This document shows positions 6,902 to 14,595 of a DNA stretch of 15,066 nt, piece after piece. The number at the start of each line of letters is the position of its first letter. The first letter of the stretch is position 1. Position numbers and translations under genes: made by a program. Below the pieces are notes generated by a model. The model saw only the letters and a list, made by a program, of their open reading frames with translations, did no database searches and was not told where the DNA came from. Location of the stretch: assembly GCA_964436975.1 (NCBI GenBank), contig CAYTET010000051.1, positions 1-15,066 of the forward strand. Reading direction: 5' to 3'. Source of the DNA: CAYTET01 sp964436975. GTDB lineage: Bacteria; Bacillota_I; Bacilli_A; Erysipelotrichales; Erysipelotrichaceae.

Positions 6902-8104
6902 TCAGGGCAGCAGGGCGGAATAATCCGGAAACAGGGCCAGACTGCGTTTAAGGATGCCGTTGATGTAAGCAATGGTGATTCCGTAATTGGTCATGGGCAC
7001 TTTTTGATCCTGGGCGCATTTGTAGCGGTACTGCATTTCTCTTTCATTAAGCATGCAGCCGCCGCAGTGAATGATCAGCTTATAGGGGGAAAGATCATCC
7101 GGGAATTCCGTTCCGGAGGAAGTGACAATGTTTAATTCTTTGCCGGTGTGCTGTTTGAGCCAGCGGGGTATTTTTACCGTGCCGATGTCATCGCACTGCC
7201 GGTGATGGGTGCAGCCTTCAGAAATAAGAACCGTATCACCGTTCTGCAGGGCTTCAATGGTGGCAATGCCTTCAATGGAAGGCTTAAGGGTGCCCTTGTA
7301 GCGGGCCATCAGAATAGAGAATGACGTCAGCGGAATGGAAGCAGGAGTGTCTTTGGACACCTGGGCAAAAGCCTGACTGTCGGTTATTACCATGGCTGGC
7401 GGCTCCGTCATCTTGGCGATAGCTTCTTTCAGCCGGTCCTGCTTTACCACGCAGGCAATGCCATCAGCTTCCAGAATGTCCCGGATGACCTGCTGCTGGG
7501 GCAGGATAAGCCGGCCCTTGGGAGCAGCTGAGTCAATCGGGATAACCAGAACGGCCACCGCTCCGGCCGGCAGGATATCCCCGACCAGTTTTTTTGTCAG
7601 GTCATCGGTCGGCACCAGATGGGCAATCCGTTCTTTCAGATCATAGATGCCTTCTTTGGTCTGGGCGCTGACATAGATTTCATTTTCAGCCGGCTTTGGC
7701 CGGTCGGTCAGCAGATCATCTTTATTCAAGGCAACAATATAGGCAATCTTTTTTTCTTCAAACAGCTTAATCAGCTGCCGGTCGCAGTCCTGATAACCCT
7801 GCCCGGCATCAACGACCAGCACAGCCACATCGGTTTTGTTAAGGACCTGCTTGGCTTTTAAGACCCGCAGCTGGCCAAGCGAGCCTTCATCATCAAACCC
7901 CGGCGTATCGATAATGGTAACCGGGCCCATCGGCAGCAGCTCCATGGCCTTGTAGACCGGATCAGTTGTCGTGCCCATGGTTTCCGATACGATAGCCAGG
8001 TTCTGTCCGGTCACGGCATTGACCAGACTTGATTTACCGGCATTGCGCCGGCCGAAGAATCCAATGTGGACGCGCTGGGCGGAGGGAGTTTCGTTTAATC
8101 CCAT
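6902..8104 (-). CDS. hydF: [FeFe]-hydrogenase maturation GTPase HydF
   Basis: HydF is the scaffold that receives the [2Fe] subcluster built by HydE and HydG and delivers it to the hydrogenase HydA. This 400-residue protein has an N-terminal GTPase domain with P-loop GRRNAGKS (18-25), DTPG (66-69) and NKDD (127-130). A middle dimerisation region follows. The C-terminal cluster-binding domain has the HydF signature C-x-H (C298, H300) then HCxxC (H346, C347, C350), which ligates a [4Fe-4S] cluster. Length and all motifs are normal, so it should be functional. It is the last gene of the operon, starting nine bases after the stop of the substrate-binding protein gene with GAGG upstream. No hydrogenase structural gene is visible, so its client must be encoded elsewhere if it serves HydA. 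Confidence 0.95.
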   Translation of the reverse strand: MGLNETPSAQRVHIGFFGRRNAGKSSLVNAVTGQNLAIVSETMGTTTDPVYKAMELLPMGPVTIIDTPGFDDEGSLGQLRVLKAKQVLNKTDVAVLVVDAGQGYQDCDRQLIKLFEEKKIAYIVALNKDDLLTDRPKPAENEIYVSAQTKEGIYDLKERIAHLVPTDDLTKKLVGDILPAGAVAVLVIPIDSAAPKGRLILPQQQVIRDILEADGIACVVKQDRLKEAIAKMTEPPAMVITDSQAFAQVSKDTPASIPLTSFSILMARYKGTLKPSIEGIATIEALQNGDTVLISEGCTHHRQCDDIGTVKIPRWLKQHTGKELNIVTSSGTEFPDDLSPYKLIIHCGGCMLNEREMQYRYKCAQDQKVPMTNYGITIAYINGILKRSLALFPDYSALLP

Positions 8105-8113
8105 AGTTCAGCC

Positions 8114-9226
8114 TCAGAATCCGGCGGCTGCGTCAGAAGACGGCGCGAAAATCGATTCAACCTGGGTATCAGTCAGTTCAATGCCGAAAACCGTCTGATA
8201 GTATTCCTTTGCCTTCTGCGTGACGTCAATGTCACTGAACAGGTCAGGATAGACCGTCTTGGCCAGCCACAGCAGGGTAACAGGCGTATCGGCGCCCGGA
8301 GTATAGCTGCGGTACATGCCTAAAGGCATTTTATAGACCCGCTTGTCCTTGACAGCCTGGATGCCGCTCCAGTTATCGCTGCCAATGGTGCTGTTATAAA
8401 GATCAGCCGGCTGGGCGGCCGTAAAGTTGGTCACCAGAATCACATCTGGATTCCAGCTGTAAACCTGTTCCATGTTGACGGCAACCGAGTTGTCCTGGGT
8501 CAGTTCGACAGCCACGTTATTGGCTCCGATGGCATCACACCACCACTGACCGAAGAAGTTTTTGCCGGATGTCAGCAGCGTTGTTTCACTGTACTGGAAA
8601 AGGACGAAGATATTGGCCTTCTGCTCAGCCGTCAGGGCTGAAACCCGGCTTTGAATCATATCATATACTTCGGTGGAATAACTGCTGACGGCCGCGGCTT
8701 TATCATTCTGCGGGAACATCTGGCTCAGCAGGGAAATCCACTGATTAAGCGTTTCAATGCAGTTGTATTCCCATTTATTAACGGAAATGGCAATGGCGGT
8801 AAACCCAGCGGCCTTCAGGGCATCCCCGGTGGCACTGTCGGAAGCCGAATAGAAAACCACATCCGGGTCAAGGGCCAATAGCGCTTCGGTATTGATGGTC
8901 TCACCGGAAACGCTGGCCGTATCGGCATTTAAAATCTCCGGATAAAGCTGGCCCAGCAGTCCGTTTTGGGCCGCGGCCATGCTCTGCTTGGGCATCGCCA
9001 CTATCTTTTCGGCTGAATTAAAGAAGACGGACAGAACAGACGGCAGCGGATAGATGCCGACAACAGCGATTTTTTCAATATCGGCCGGCACTTCGACCTG
9101 GTTGCCGGCATGGTCGGTGATCGTAATGGTATTGGAGTCAGCCGGATCCGCACCGGTTTGACCGCAGCCGCTGATCAGGGTAAGCATAACAACAGCACAT
9201 AAGATTAATAACAGTTTCTTTTTCAT
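8114..9226 (-). CDS. ABC transporter substrate-binding lipoprotein (FecB/BtuF type)
   Basis: This 370-residue protein starts with a lysine-rich, hydrophobic signal peptide and a lipobox LISGC (C21 would be lipidated), which indicates a membrane-anchored extracytoplasmic receptor. The mature part begins with TITITDHAGNQVEVP, the usual opening of the Peripla_BP_2 family that binds iron-siderophores, haem and cobalamin. Family-like segments include ALDPDVVFY (about 112-120) and WNPDVILV. It matches the permease and ATPase encoded upstream in the same operon, so the three form one importer with the receptor gene placed after the nitrogenase-like genes. The ligand cannot be named. The start has AGAGGA about eight bases upstream and lies five bases after the preceding gene. 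Confidence 0.92.
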   Translation of the reverse strand: MKKKLLLILCAVVMLTLISGCGQTGADPADSNTITITDHAGNQVEVPADIEKIAVVGIYPLPSVLSVFFNSAEKIVAMPKQSMAAAQNGLLGQLYPEILNADTASVSGETINTEALLALDPDVVFYSASDSATGDALKAAGFTAIAISVNKWEYNCIETLNQWISLLSQMFPQNDKAAAVSSYSTEVYDMIQSRVSALTAEQKANIFVLFQYSETTLLTSGKNFFGQWWCDAIGANNVAVELTQDNSVAVNMEQVYSWNPDVILVTNFTAAQPADLYNSTIGSDNWSGIQAVKDKRVYKMPLGMYRSYTPGADTPVTLLWLAKTVYPDLFSDIDVTQKAKEYYQTVFGIELTDTQVESIFAPSSDAAAGF

Positions 9227-9231
9227 GGGTT

Positions 9232-10371
9232 TTATCCTCTTTTCAGTTTTTTAGCAATAAGATTGGGTATTTCATTACGGTAGAGCCGGCCGGAAAAGGC
9301 TTCACTGGCCAGCCGGTAAAAACGGCTGGCGGGCGGACAGATCGGCTGGTAGAGCGGATCAGCAATAATTACGGGGCTGTCTTTCAGCAGGGGGATGATC
9401 TCATCTTCATCAGCCGCTGCCGCATCGGCTTCATCCAGCAGCTTCAGATCGGTTTCCAGCGGTACAATCAGCCGGCAGCCTATGCCGCATTCTTTTTCAA
9501 TGCTCCAGGCCAGACTGGCGTTATAAACGCTTTCACCAATCAGCACCGCATCTTTATGTTTCTGACCGCGGTTGGAAAGGGCATTGCGGCATAACCCGTC
9601 AGCACTGCTTTGATTCAGGCAGTCAATAAGGTAAGATGCAAAACTGTATCCCAGCGGCGACCCGATGACATAGGGAACGCCACAGGTCTGATAGATATAT
9701 TCGGCCGTGGCCAGGCCGTCATAAGCCGTAACCAGACTGACATCGGCATTTCCGCTTTGTTCAAGCTGGTCTAAGCTGCTGTCCATGGCCCAGCATCCGG
9801 CAACGGTAAACCCGTTTTCAGTCAGCCATTGGCGGATGGAACCGGCGCTGCCGTTGACCGAATAGTCAAGCGGGGTCAGTCCGATGATATTGACCGAGCG
9901 CGCCCCTTTCTGCCGCCGGCTGGCCGGGGGAACAAAGCGCTTAGCCAATGCCGTCCAGGCTTTAGAAACGCCGTTCTGGTAGGAATGCATGCTGTTGGTA
10001 TCCAGTCCGAAGGCCGGGATTTTAGTGACACTTTCCACCCTGCGGGCAATAGCGGCCAGATCGGTGCCTATCAGCATGGGAATCGGGGTTCCGGCAATGG
10101 CGACAAATTTGGGCTGCAGGTCATTGGCGGCATCAAAAATATCATTGATCAGCTTGTCATCATTGCCGGTAGTGGCATCAATTGCCATCAGGGCAGAGAT
10201 GAAGACCAGACTGTCCTGGTTATACCAGCGCGGCTCGTCATGGGTGTTGTAGGTCGAATTGCAGCCGGAGGCATCATGGATGACAGTCATTCCGCCTAAT
10301 TCAAACAGGGCGGAAGCCACTCCCGAGACATCGGCAGTATAAGTTGAAATAATGCGGGCGGTCTGTTTCAT
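9232..10371 (-). CDS. Nitrogenase component-1-like subunit B (NifK/BchB-like)
   Basis: This 379-residue protein belongs to the nitrogenase component 1 / protochlorophyllide-reductase superfamily. Near the N-terminus is GGMTVIHDASGCNSTY, matching the P-cluster cysteine region of NifK-like proteins, with C37 as the ligand candidate. Further on, KFVAIAGTPIPMLIGTDL (about 88-105) aligns with the NifK region that carries a second cluster cysteine, but here that Cys is missing. The protein is shorter than NifK (about 520 residues). With its partner it could form a heterotetramer holding [4Fe-4S] clusters and accept electrons from the NifH-like protein. The start at 10371 is chosen because ATG overlaps the previous stop (ATGA) and GGAG lies ten bases upstream; GTG at 10380 lies too close to that site. 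The substrate is unknown. Confidence 0.85.
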   Translation of the reverse strand: MKQTARIISTYTADVSGVASALFELGGMTVIHDASGCNSTYNTHDEPRWYNQDSLVFISALMAIDATTGNDDKLINDIFDAANDLQPKFVAIAGTPIPMLIGTDLAAIARRVESVTKIPAFGLDTNSMHSYQNGVSKAWTALAKRFVPPASRRQKGARSVNIIGLTPLDYSVNGSAGSIRQWLTENGFTVAGCWAMDSSLDQLEQSGNADVSLVTAYDGLATAEYIYQTCGVPYVIGSPLGYSFASYLIDCLNQSSADGLCRNALSNRGQKHKDAVLIGESVYNASLAWSIEKECGIGCRLIVPLETDLKLLDEADAAAADEDEIIPLLKDSPVIIADPLYQPICPPASRFYRLASEAFSGRLYRNEIPNLIAKKLKRG

Positions 10372-11690
10372 AAGCAGCACACTCCGGCGCCCAAACCCTT
10401 GATGGTAATCAGCTTTGAGGCATCTTTGGGATTGATGTAGGCGTCAATGATAAGGTCACACAGCGCGCTGATTCCGTCATAGCCGTGCAGGCCGCCGTTT
10501 TCAACAACGTTGACGAAATGGCTGGTGCCGGTAAAATAAGCGGCTTTCTGACCGATGGCCAGAATCTGCGGCTGGTTGCGGGCGGCCACCCGCATATTCG
10601 GATGAACCGTCGGATGAAGCAGCAGACCGGAATGACTTTGCTGCAGCTGGGCAAATACTTCTTTTTCTTCTTCGCTGATGCTGTCGAGGTATACATCAGT
10701 GACCTGAATACCGCTGTCCAGCAGCAGCTTGGCCAGCTGCAGCGGCCGGTAGAAGGCGGTGTAGTCAATGGCGACAGGGGTGTGGCCGATTGTATCAGCG
10801 GTCATCTTAAGTTTACTGATGGCAGCCTGTCTCATTTCCGGCAGCGGAAGCGCTGCTGTGTGCAGCTGGTCAGCCAGCATGGTCAGCTGCTGGTCAATTT
10901 CAGTAAAACTGAATGAAGCCGGCATATACAGACAGGGCTGGTCCAGCCGCTTCTGTAACTCTTCCCCGGCCGGCAGGGCGGCCGGATTGGTGACGATGTT
11001 AATAGATGAAGCCCCCATATCAAGGTACTGGTCAAAAGTCGAACAGGCCGTGATGTCATGAATAGTGCAGCCGGCATTTTCGGCCAGTCTGACAAAATCG
11101 CTGGATGGCTTAGTCGGCAGGTCATTGCCGATGGTATTAATGGCTTTTGGATCCTGCGGCCGCTTTTCCAGAAAACTGTACAGCTGCCGGCGCATCAGCT
11201 GGTCAGGTGTCAGACCGCTTTTGCGCATGATCGGATTCATATAGCAGTCGGTAAACCGGACGTCAGCAAAGCGCTGGCGCAGTACGCTGTAAACATGATC
11301 AAGGTCGCAGACCATGAAATGATGGATGCAGCTGGTATAGACCAGAACGGCCGCCGGGCGGGGGTTCAGTTTGGCCACAATGTCGCTGACACCGTCGATT
11401 ATCAGTTCTTCCATATCGCCGTCAATGACGTTGTTTTCCCTGATGGCAACAGTGGAGAAGCGGTCGGCAGCATTCATTTCGGCGGCGGTCAGAACGACTC
11501 CGCGCAGACAGCCGGCCGCACAGACAAAGATTTCATGGCTTTGCGGCAGCAGCATTCCGGTATGGACAATATTCCAGCTGCCCCGGGCCGGCGGCGCATA
11601 TTCCAGACCGCTTTTGAAAGGCAGCGGGAAACTGGCCTGGCCGATAGGCAGCGCCATTTCGGCATGATTGGGATCAATTCGCTGCAGCAT
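10368..11690 (-). CDS. Nitrogenase component-1-like subunit A (NifD/BchN-like)
   Basis: This 440-residue protein is the likely catalytic partner of the following subunit. Cluster-type cysteines are C57 and C61 in SHEIFVCAAGCLRGV, and C121 in VYTSCIHHFMVC (C128 also nearby). The C-terminal ENGGLHGYDGISALCDLI is the conserved last helix region of nitrogenase component 1 proteins. The positions expected for the FeMo-cofactor ligands of NifD (Cys275, His442) appear not to be conserved by eye (about N235 and V393), so FeMo-cofactor is unlikely. The protein ends unusually in GAGVCCL, with adjacent cysteines at the tail. The start is ATG 11690, served by AAAAGGAGG at 11700-11708 inside the end of the NifH-like gene. 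A TTG at 11696 lies only three bases from that site. The genes overlap by 17 bases. Confidence 0.85.
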   Translation of the reverse strand: MLQRIDPNHAEMALPIGQASFPLPFKSGLEYAPPARGSWNIVHTGMLLPQSHEIFVCAAGCLRGVVLTAAEMNAADRFSTVAIRENNVIDGDMEELIIDGVSDIVAKLNPRPAAVLVYTSCIHHFMVCDLDHVYSVLRQRFADVRFTDCYMNPIMRKSGLTPDQLMRRQLYSFLEKRPQDPKAINTIGNDLPTKPSSDFVRLAENAGCTIHDITACSTFDQYLDMGASSINIVTNPAALPAGEELQKRLDQPCLYMPASFSFTEIDQQLTMLADQLHTAALPLPEMRQAAISKLKMTADTIGHTPVAIDYTAFYRPLQLAKLLLDSGIQVTDVYLDSISEEEKEVFAQLQQSHSGLLLHPTVHPNMRVAARNQPQILAIGQKAAYFTGTSHFVNVVENGGLHGYDGISALCDLIIDAYINPKDASKLITIKGLGAGVCCL

Positions 11691-12456
11691 GGCCAACTAC
11701 CTCCTTTTCGAAAGAATTCAGGATCGCATTAGCCAGCCGGCGGTATTCTTCAGCCATCGGGTTGTCGGGAAAGGCCTGAATGACGGTCTGGCCAAGGTCT
11801 TCGGCTTCCTGAACCGTTTCACTGCGGCTCAGTGTGCCAACCAGCCGGGAATTGACATCCCTGACCAGTTCATTGACTTTTTCATCTTCATTTTTGACAT
11901 TGCGGCGGTTGAGAATGATCCCGCCCAGACGGGCATAGCCGCGGTCCTTAAAATTCTCTACGGCCATGGCAATGTTGGCTCCGGCGTGAATCGCCATATT
12001 CTCACCTGAAGTGATTATGAACACCTGATTGGCATAGCCCGTGCGCATCGGTACGGAAAACCCGCCGCAGACTACATCACCCAAGACATCGTAAATAACA
12101 ACATCCGGCTTGAGCAGGTCAAAGCCGCCTTTTTCTCTGAGCAGGGTCAGCGCCGTGTTGATGGCATGGCCGGCACAGCCCAGTCCGGGAGTCGGTCCGC
12201 CGGCTTCGGCGCATATTACATTCTGATAGCCGCTGGCAACCATTTCATCCAGCGGGATATCAAGGCCTTTTTCCTTGATCAGATCGATGATGGTAGGAAT
12301 GCGGCGGCCGTTTAACAGCGCAGCTGTTGAATCGGCTTTGGGGTCGCAGCCTATCTGCATTACTTTTAATCCGCTTTGGGCCAGGGCAGCCGCCACATTG
12401 GAAACAGTGGTTGATTTACCGATGCCGCCTTTGCCATAAACTGCCAGCTGAATCAT
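11674..12456 (-). CDS. NifH-like iron protein (nitrogenase reductase family ATPase)
   Basis: This 260-residue member of the NifH/BchL/CfbC family has P-loop GKGGIGKST (8-16), GCDPKADST (36-44), and both cysteines that bridge the [4Fe-4S] cluster at the dimer interface. These are C94 in GLGCAGHAI and C130 in DVLGDVVCGGF. The protein should hydrolyse ATP to deliver electrons to the component-1-like pair encoded next. In classical NifH an Arg follows the first cluster motif (GCAGRG) and is the site of ADP-ribosylation; here it is His97, so that control is not expected. It is slightly shorter than typical NifH. The start has AAGGAGG ten bases upstream and ATG overlaps the hydE stop (ATGA). True nifH is unlikely without other nif assembly genes and with these partners. 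Confidence 0.92.
   Translation of the reverse strand: MIQLAVYGKGGIGKSTTVSNVAAALAQSGLKVMQIGCDPKADSTAALLNGRRIPTIIDLIKEKGLDIPLDEMVASGYQNVICAEAGGPTPGLGCAGHAINTALTLLREKGGFDLLKPDVVIYDVLGDVVCGGFSVPMRTGYANQVFIITSGENMAIHAGANIAMAVENFKDRGYARLGGIILNRRNVKNEDEKVNELVRDVNSRLVGTLSRSETVQEAEDLGQTVIQAFPDNPMAEEYRRLANAILNSFEKEVVGHAAAN
11700..11708 (-). promoter_or_regulatory. Strong ribosome binding site inside the NifH-like gene, for the NifD-like gene
   Basis: AAAAGGAGG on the - strand lies nine bases before ATG 11690 and within the last codons of the NifH-like gene. It decides the start of the NifD-like subunit against the TTG at 11696. It also suggests the component-1 gene is initiated independently at high rate instead of only by coupling. 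Confidence 0.8.
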
Positions 12457-13508
12457 ATTTTTTGGTCCTCCTTGAAATCGCCTCTGGAAACGGCAAGATG
12501 ATAGCCAATCTGATCGAGATGGCTCTGCAGAATGTTCAAACTTTCGGCCGCGTCATCACCGGTGATGGCTTTGTGATCATAGAGCATATATTTGCGGCGG
12601 TCCTGCACCGGGGAAAGATTGGGCATGATGACATTAGCTCCCACCAAAACACCCTGCAGCCGGCCGTCCTTGCTGGCTGTCCCCAAAGCCGTGGTGGCCG
12701 GCAGCAGAACATTAGGCAGCATGATCCGGCACAGGCTGAGCAGAAACAGGGTCAGATCAACCCGGCCAGCCGGCTGGTCCTTAAAGGGTGTCTGATGATG
12801 GGGGATGAAGGGTCCGGTGCCAACCATTTCCGGCTTGAAGGCGCTAAGAAACAGCATGTCTTCGGCTAAGGTTTCGGCCGTCTGGAACGGACAGCCGACC
12901 ATCATGCCGGCCCCGGTCTGATAGCCGATATCCTTCAGGTCATGCAGACAGCGCATGCGGTTTTCCAGTGTCTGGTCAGCCGGATGCATTTTGGCATAAT
13001 GCAATGGATCAGCCGTTTCGTGGCGGAGCAGATAGCGGTTGGCGCCGGCGTTGAAAAAGCGCTGGTAGCTGGACCGGCTCTTTTCACCGATGGATAAAGT
13101 GATGGCACAGTCAGGGTAACCGAGCCGGATGGCTGCAATAATATCGGTCATCAGATCATCAGTGTAGAAAGGGTCTTCACCGCCCTGCAGAACAAAGGTG
13201 CGGAATCCGGCGGCATAGCCGGATTGGCAGCAGGCCAGTATTTCGTCTTTGCTGAGACGGTAGCGGCTGATTTGATGGTTGTCACGCCGGATGCCGCAGT
13301 ACAGACAGTTATTACGGCAGTAATTGGTAAATTCAATAATGCCCCGAAAGTAAATATCATGGCCAAAGCGGGCCAGGGAAATGCGGCGGGCCGCCGCCGC
13401 GGCATACTGCCGGTCGGTTTCAGAAAAGCCGGCCAGAAGCTGAATCCATTCGTCTTTAGCCAGGGCTTTATTCAGATTAAGCTTATCGATCAGTTCGGTG
13501 TTATTCAT
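12453..13508 (-). CDS. hydE: Radical SAM [FeFe]-hydrogenase maturase HydE
   Basis: This 351-residue protein matches HydE along its length. An IIEFTNYCRNNCLYCG segment carries the radical SAM CxxxCxxC motif (C64, C68, C71). It is followed by LQGGEDP, RYLLRHETADP, GAGMMVG, GTGPFIPH, LLPATTALGT and ANVIMPN, which line the HydE active-site barrel. HydE uses S-adenosylmethionine to convert an iron-cysteine synthon made by HydG into a precursor of the H-cluster [2Fe] unit. The C-terminal cysteines that bind a second, non-essential cluster in some HydE proteins are absent here. The start has a GAGGA site about nine bases upstream and overlaps the ATPase stop (ATGAATAA). Its place directly before a NifH-like gene is unusual. 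A related biotin-synthase-like enzyme with another substrate is the alternative, but the match is strong. Confidence 0.93.
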   Translation of the reverse strand: MNNTELIDKLNLNKALAKDEWIQLLAGFSETDRQYAAAAARRISLARFGHDIYFRGIIEFTNYCRNNCLYCGIRRDNHQISRYRLSKDEILACCQSGYAAGFRTFVLQGGEDPFYTDDLMTDIIAAIRLGYPDCAITLSIGEKSRSSYQRFFNAGANRYLLRHETADPLHYAKMHPADQTLENRMRCLHDLKDIGYQTGAGMMVGCPFQTAETLAEDMLFLSAFKPEMVGTGPFIPHHQTPFKDQPAGRVDLTLFLLSLCRIMLPNVLLPATTALGTASKDGRLQGVLVGANVIMPNLSPVQDRRKYMLYDHKAITGDDAAESLNILQSHLDQIGYHLAVSRGDFKEDQKI

Positions 13509-14595
13509 GACAGTCTTCCTCTTTCAGATAACTGCGGGCAAAAGTAGCTTTGACACTGACTGAATCCAAGGCCGCCAGCCGGCGGGTCAGCTGGCGGACC
13601 TCCGTTTCCGGAGCTTCGATATTGACGTTGATGATATTGACGCCGGCCGGAGTGTAGGGCATGTCCATCCGGCCGATCAGATACCGGCTGTATTCATGCA
13701 GCAGGGCATTGATGGCCAATGTTTGCGCCGACCGGGCGGCAATGATTGAGATGGTAGCCAGCCGGACGCGGGCATCACTCTGCTGGCGGGGTGTCGGTGT
13801 TTCCTTATCGGCCAGTTTAACCGGAATGACATCCTGGATGATGCTGTCATCGGTTTCAATATCCCGGATTAATGATGTCACCCCGAAGCAATTCTTCAGA
13901 TTGGCTTCGGTAACAATATCATCCGTCAGTCCAAACAGGCTGGAACCGTCGCTGTTGAGCAGCAGGGCTTTATTAGCCCGCTGGATGGCATGCGCCGGAT
14001 AATGGGTATTGAAGATGCAGGTAATGCCATCGGCGGACAGCCGGCTGAGGGTTTCCAAGACCATCAGCTGGTTGCGGAAATCAAGATTGGATTCCGGCTC
14101 ATCCAGAATGATTACCTGGGGCTGGGCGGCCAGCGCCCGTCCAATCAGCACCATCTGAAGTTCACCGCCGGAAAGCTGGGTGCAGAGACGGTCTTTCAGG
14201 TCCAGAATGCCCAGCTGGCTTAAAACCTGGCGGGCCAGGGCGACATCTTTTTCTTTAGGAGCGGCCAGCGCCGAAAAATGACTGCCGCGGCCTAACAAGA
14301 CCATTTCTTCAACGGTATAGGGCATTATCTGTCCTTTAGCCTGGGGCACATAGGCCAGACTGGACCACAGGGTGCGGAAGGGCAGCCGGGCAATATTCTG
14401 TCCGTCCAGACAGCTTTGGCCGCTCTGCCACTTTAGAAAGCCCATGGCACAGCGCAGCAGGGTGGTCTTGCCGGCGCCGTTAGGTCCTAGAATAGCGACC
14501 AGATCACCGCTGTCAGCCGTCATCTGAACATTTTTTAGAACGGCATCCGGTCTTTTCGGGTAGGAAAAGGAGCCGTTTTCAATTGTAAATTTCAT
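13501..14595 (-). CDS. ABC transporter ATPase fused to a TM1266-like domain
   Basis: Residues 1 to about 240 form a FecE/BtuD-type ATPase: Walker A GPNGAGKT (37-44), Q85, signature LSGGE (141-145), Walker B VIILDE (161-166) and H198. It energises the adjacent permease. Residues of about 276-352 are a separate domain (RVRLATISIIAARSA, LLHEYSRYLIGRMDMPY, GVNIINVNIEAP). It reads like the TM1266 family, a small ACT-like domain annotated as a putative iron-only hydrogenase system regulator and found beside hydE, hydF and hydG. A linker of about 35 residues joins them. The total of 364 residues is about 100 more than a standard ATPase of this class. ATG 14595 is preferred over 14604 because it forms an ATGA overlap with the permease stop and has AAAGG about nine bases upstream. 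Confidence 0.9.
   Translation of the reverse strand: MKFTIENGSFSYPKRPDAVLKNVQMTADSGDLVAILGPNGAGKTTLLRCAMGFLKWQSGQSCLDGQNIARLPFRTLWSSLAYVPQAKGQIMPYTVEEMVLLGRGSHFSALAAPKEKDVALARQVLSQLGILDLKDRLCTQLSGGELQMVLIGRALAAQPQVIILDEPESNLDFRNQLMVLETLSRLSADGITCIFNTHYPAHAIQRANKALLLNSDGSSLFGLTDDIVTEANLKNCFGVTSLIRDIETDDSIIQDVIPVKLADKETPTPRQQSDARVRLATISIIAARSAQTLAINALLHEYSRYLIGRMDMPYTPAGVNIINVNIEAPETEVRQLTRRLAALDSVSVKATFARSYLKEEDCHE
13540..13770 (-). other. TM1266-like (ACT-type) domain in the ATPase C-terminus
   Basis: This codes for residues of about 276-352 of the ATPase. The order beta strand, helix, IIGRM-like turn (YLIGRMDMPY), beta strand and helix ending in L..L.SVSVKATF is that of stand-alone TM1266 proteins of roughly 80 residues. 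Such domains dimerise and are thought to sense a ligand or metal. Here it could couple transport to hydrogenase cofactor demand. The function is not proven in the family. Confidence 0.8.

Noticed and set aside
11058..11732. Long open frame on the + strand opposite the NifD-like gene (224 codons)
   Set aside because: It lies wholly antisense to a gene with clear family motifs and strong codon structure, has no recognisable domain and no fitting ribosome binding site. It is a by-product of GC-rich codon bias. The same holds for antisense frames at 5503-6054, 9829-10299, 1962-2411 and 12327-12869.
11674..12456. True nitrogenase (nifHDK) for nitrogen fixation
   Set aside because: Component-1 subunits are shorter, lack the cofactor ligand positions by eye, and no nifE, nifN or nifB lies nearby; the neighbours are hydrogenase maturases and an importer.
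12453..13508. Biotin synthase (BioB) or thiazole synthase (ThiH) identity for the radical SAM gene
   Set aside because: The RYLLRHETADP, GTGPFIPH and ANVIMPN segments match HydE, and a hydF gene is in the same operon; no biotin or thiamine genes are present.
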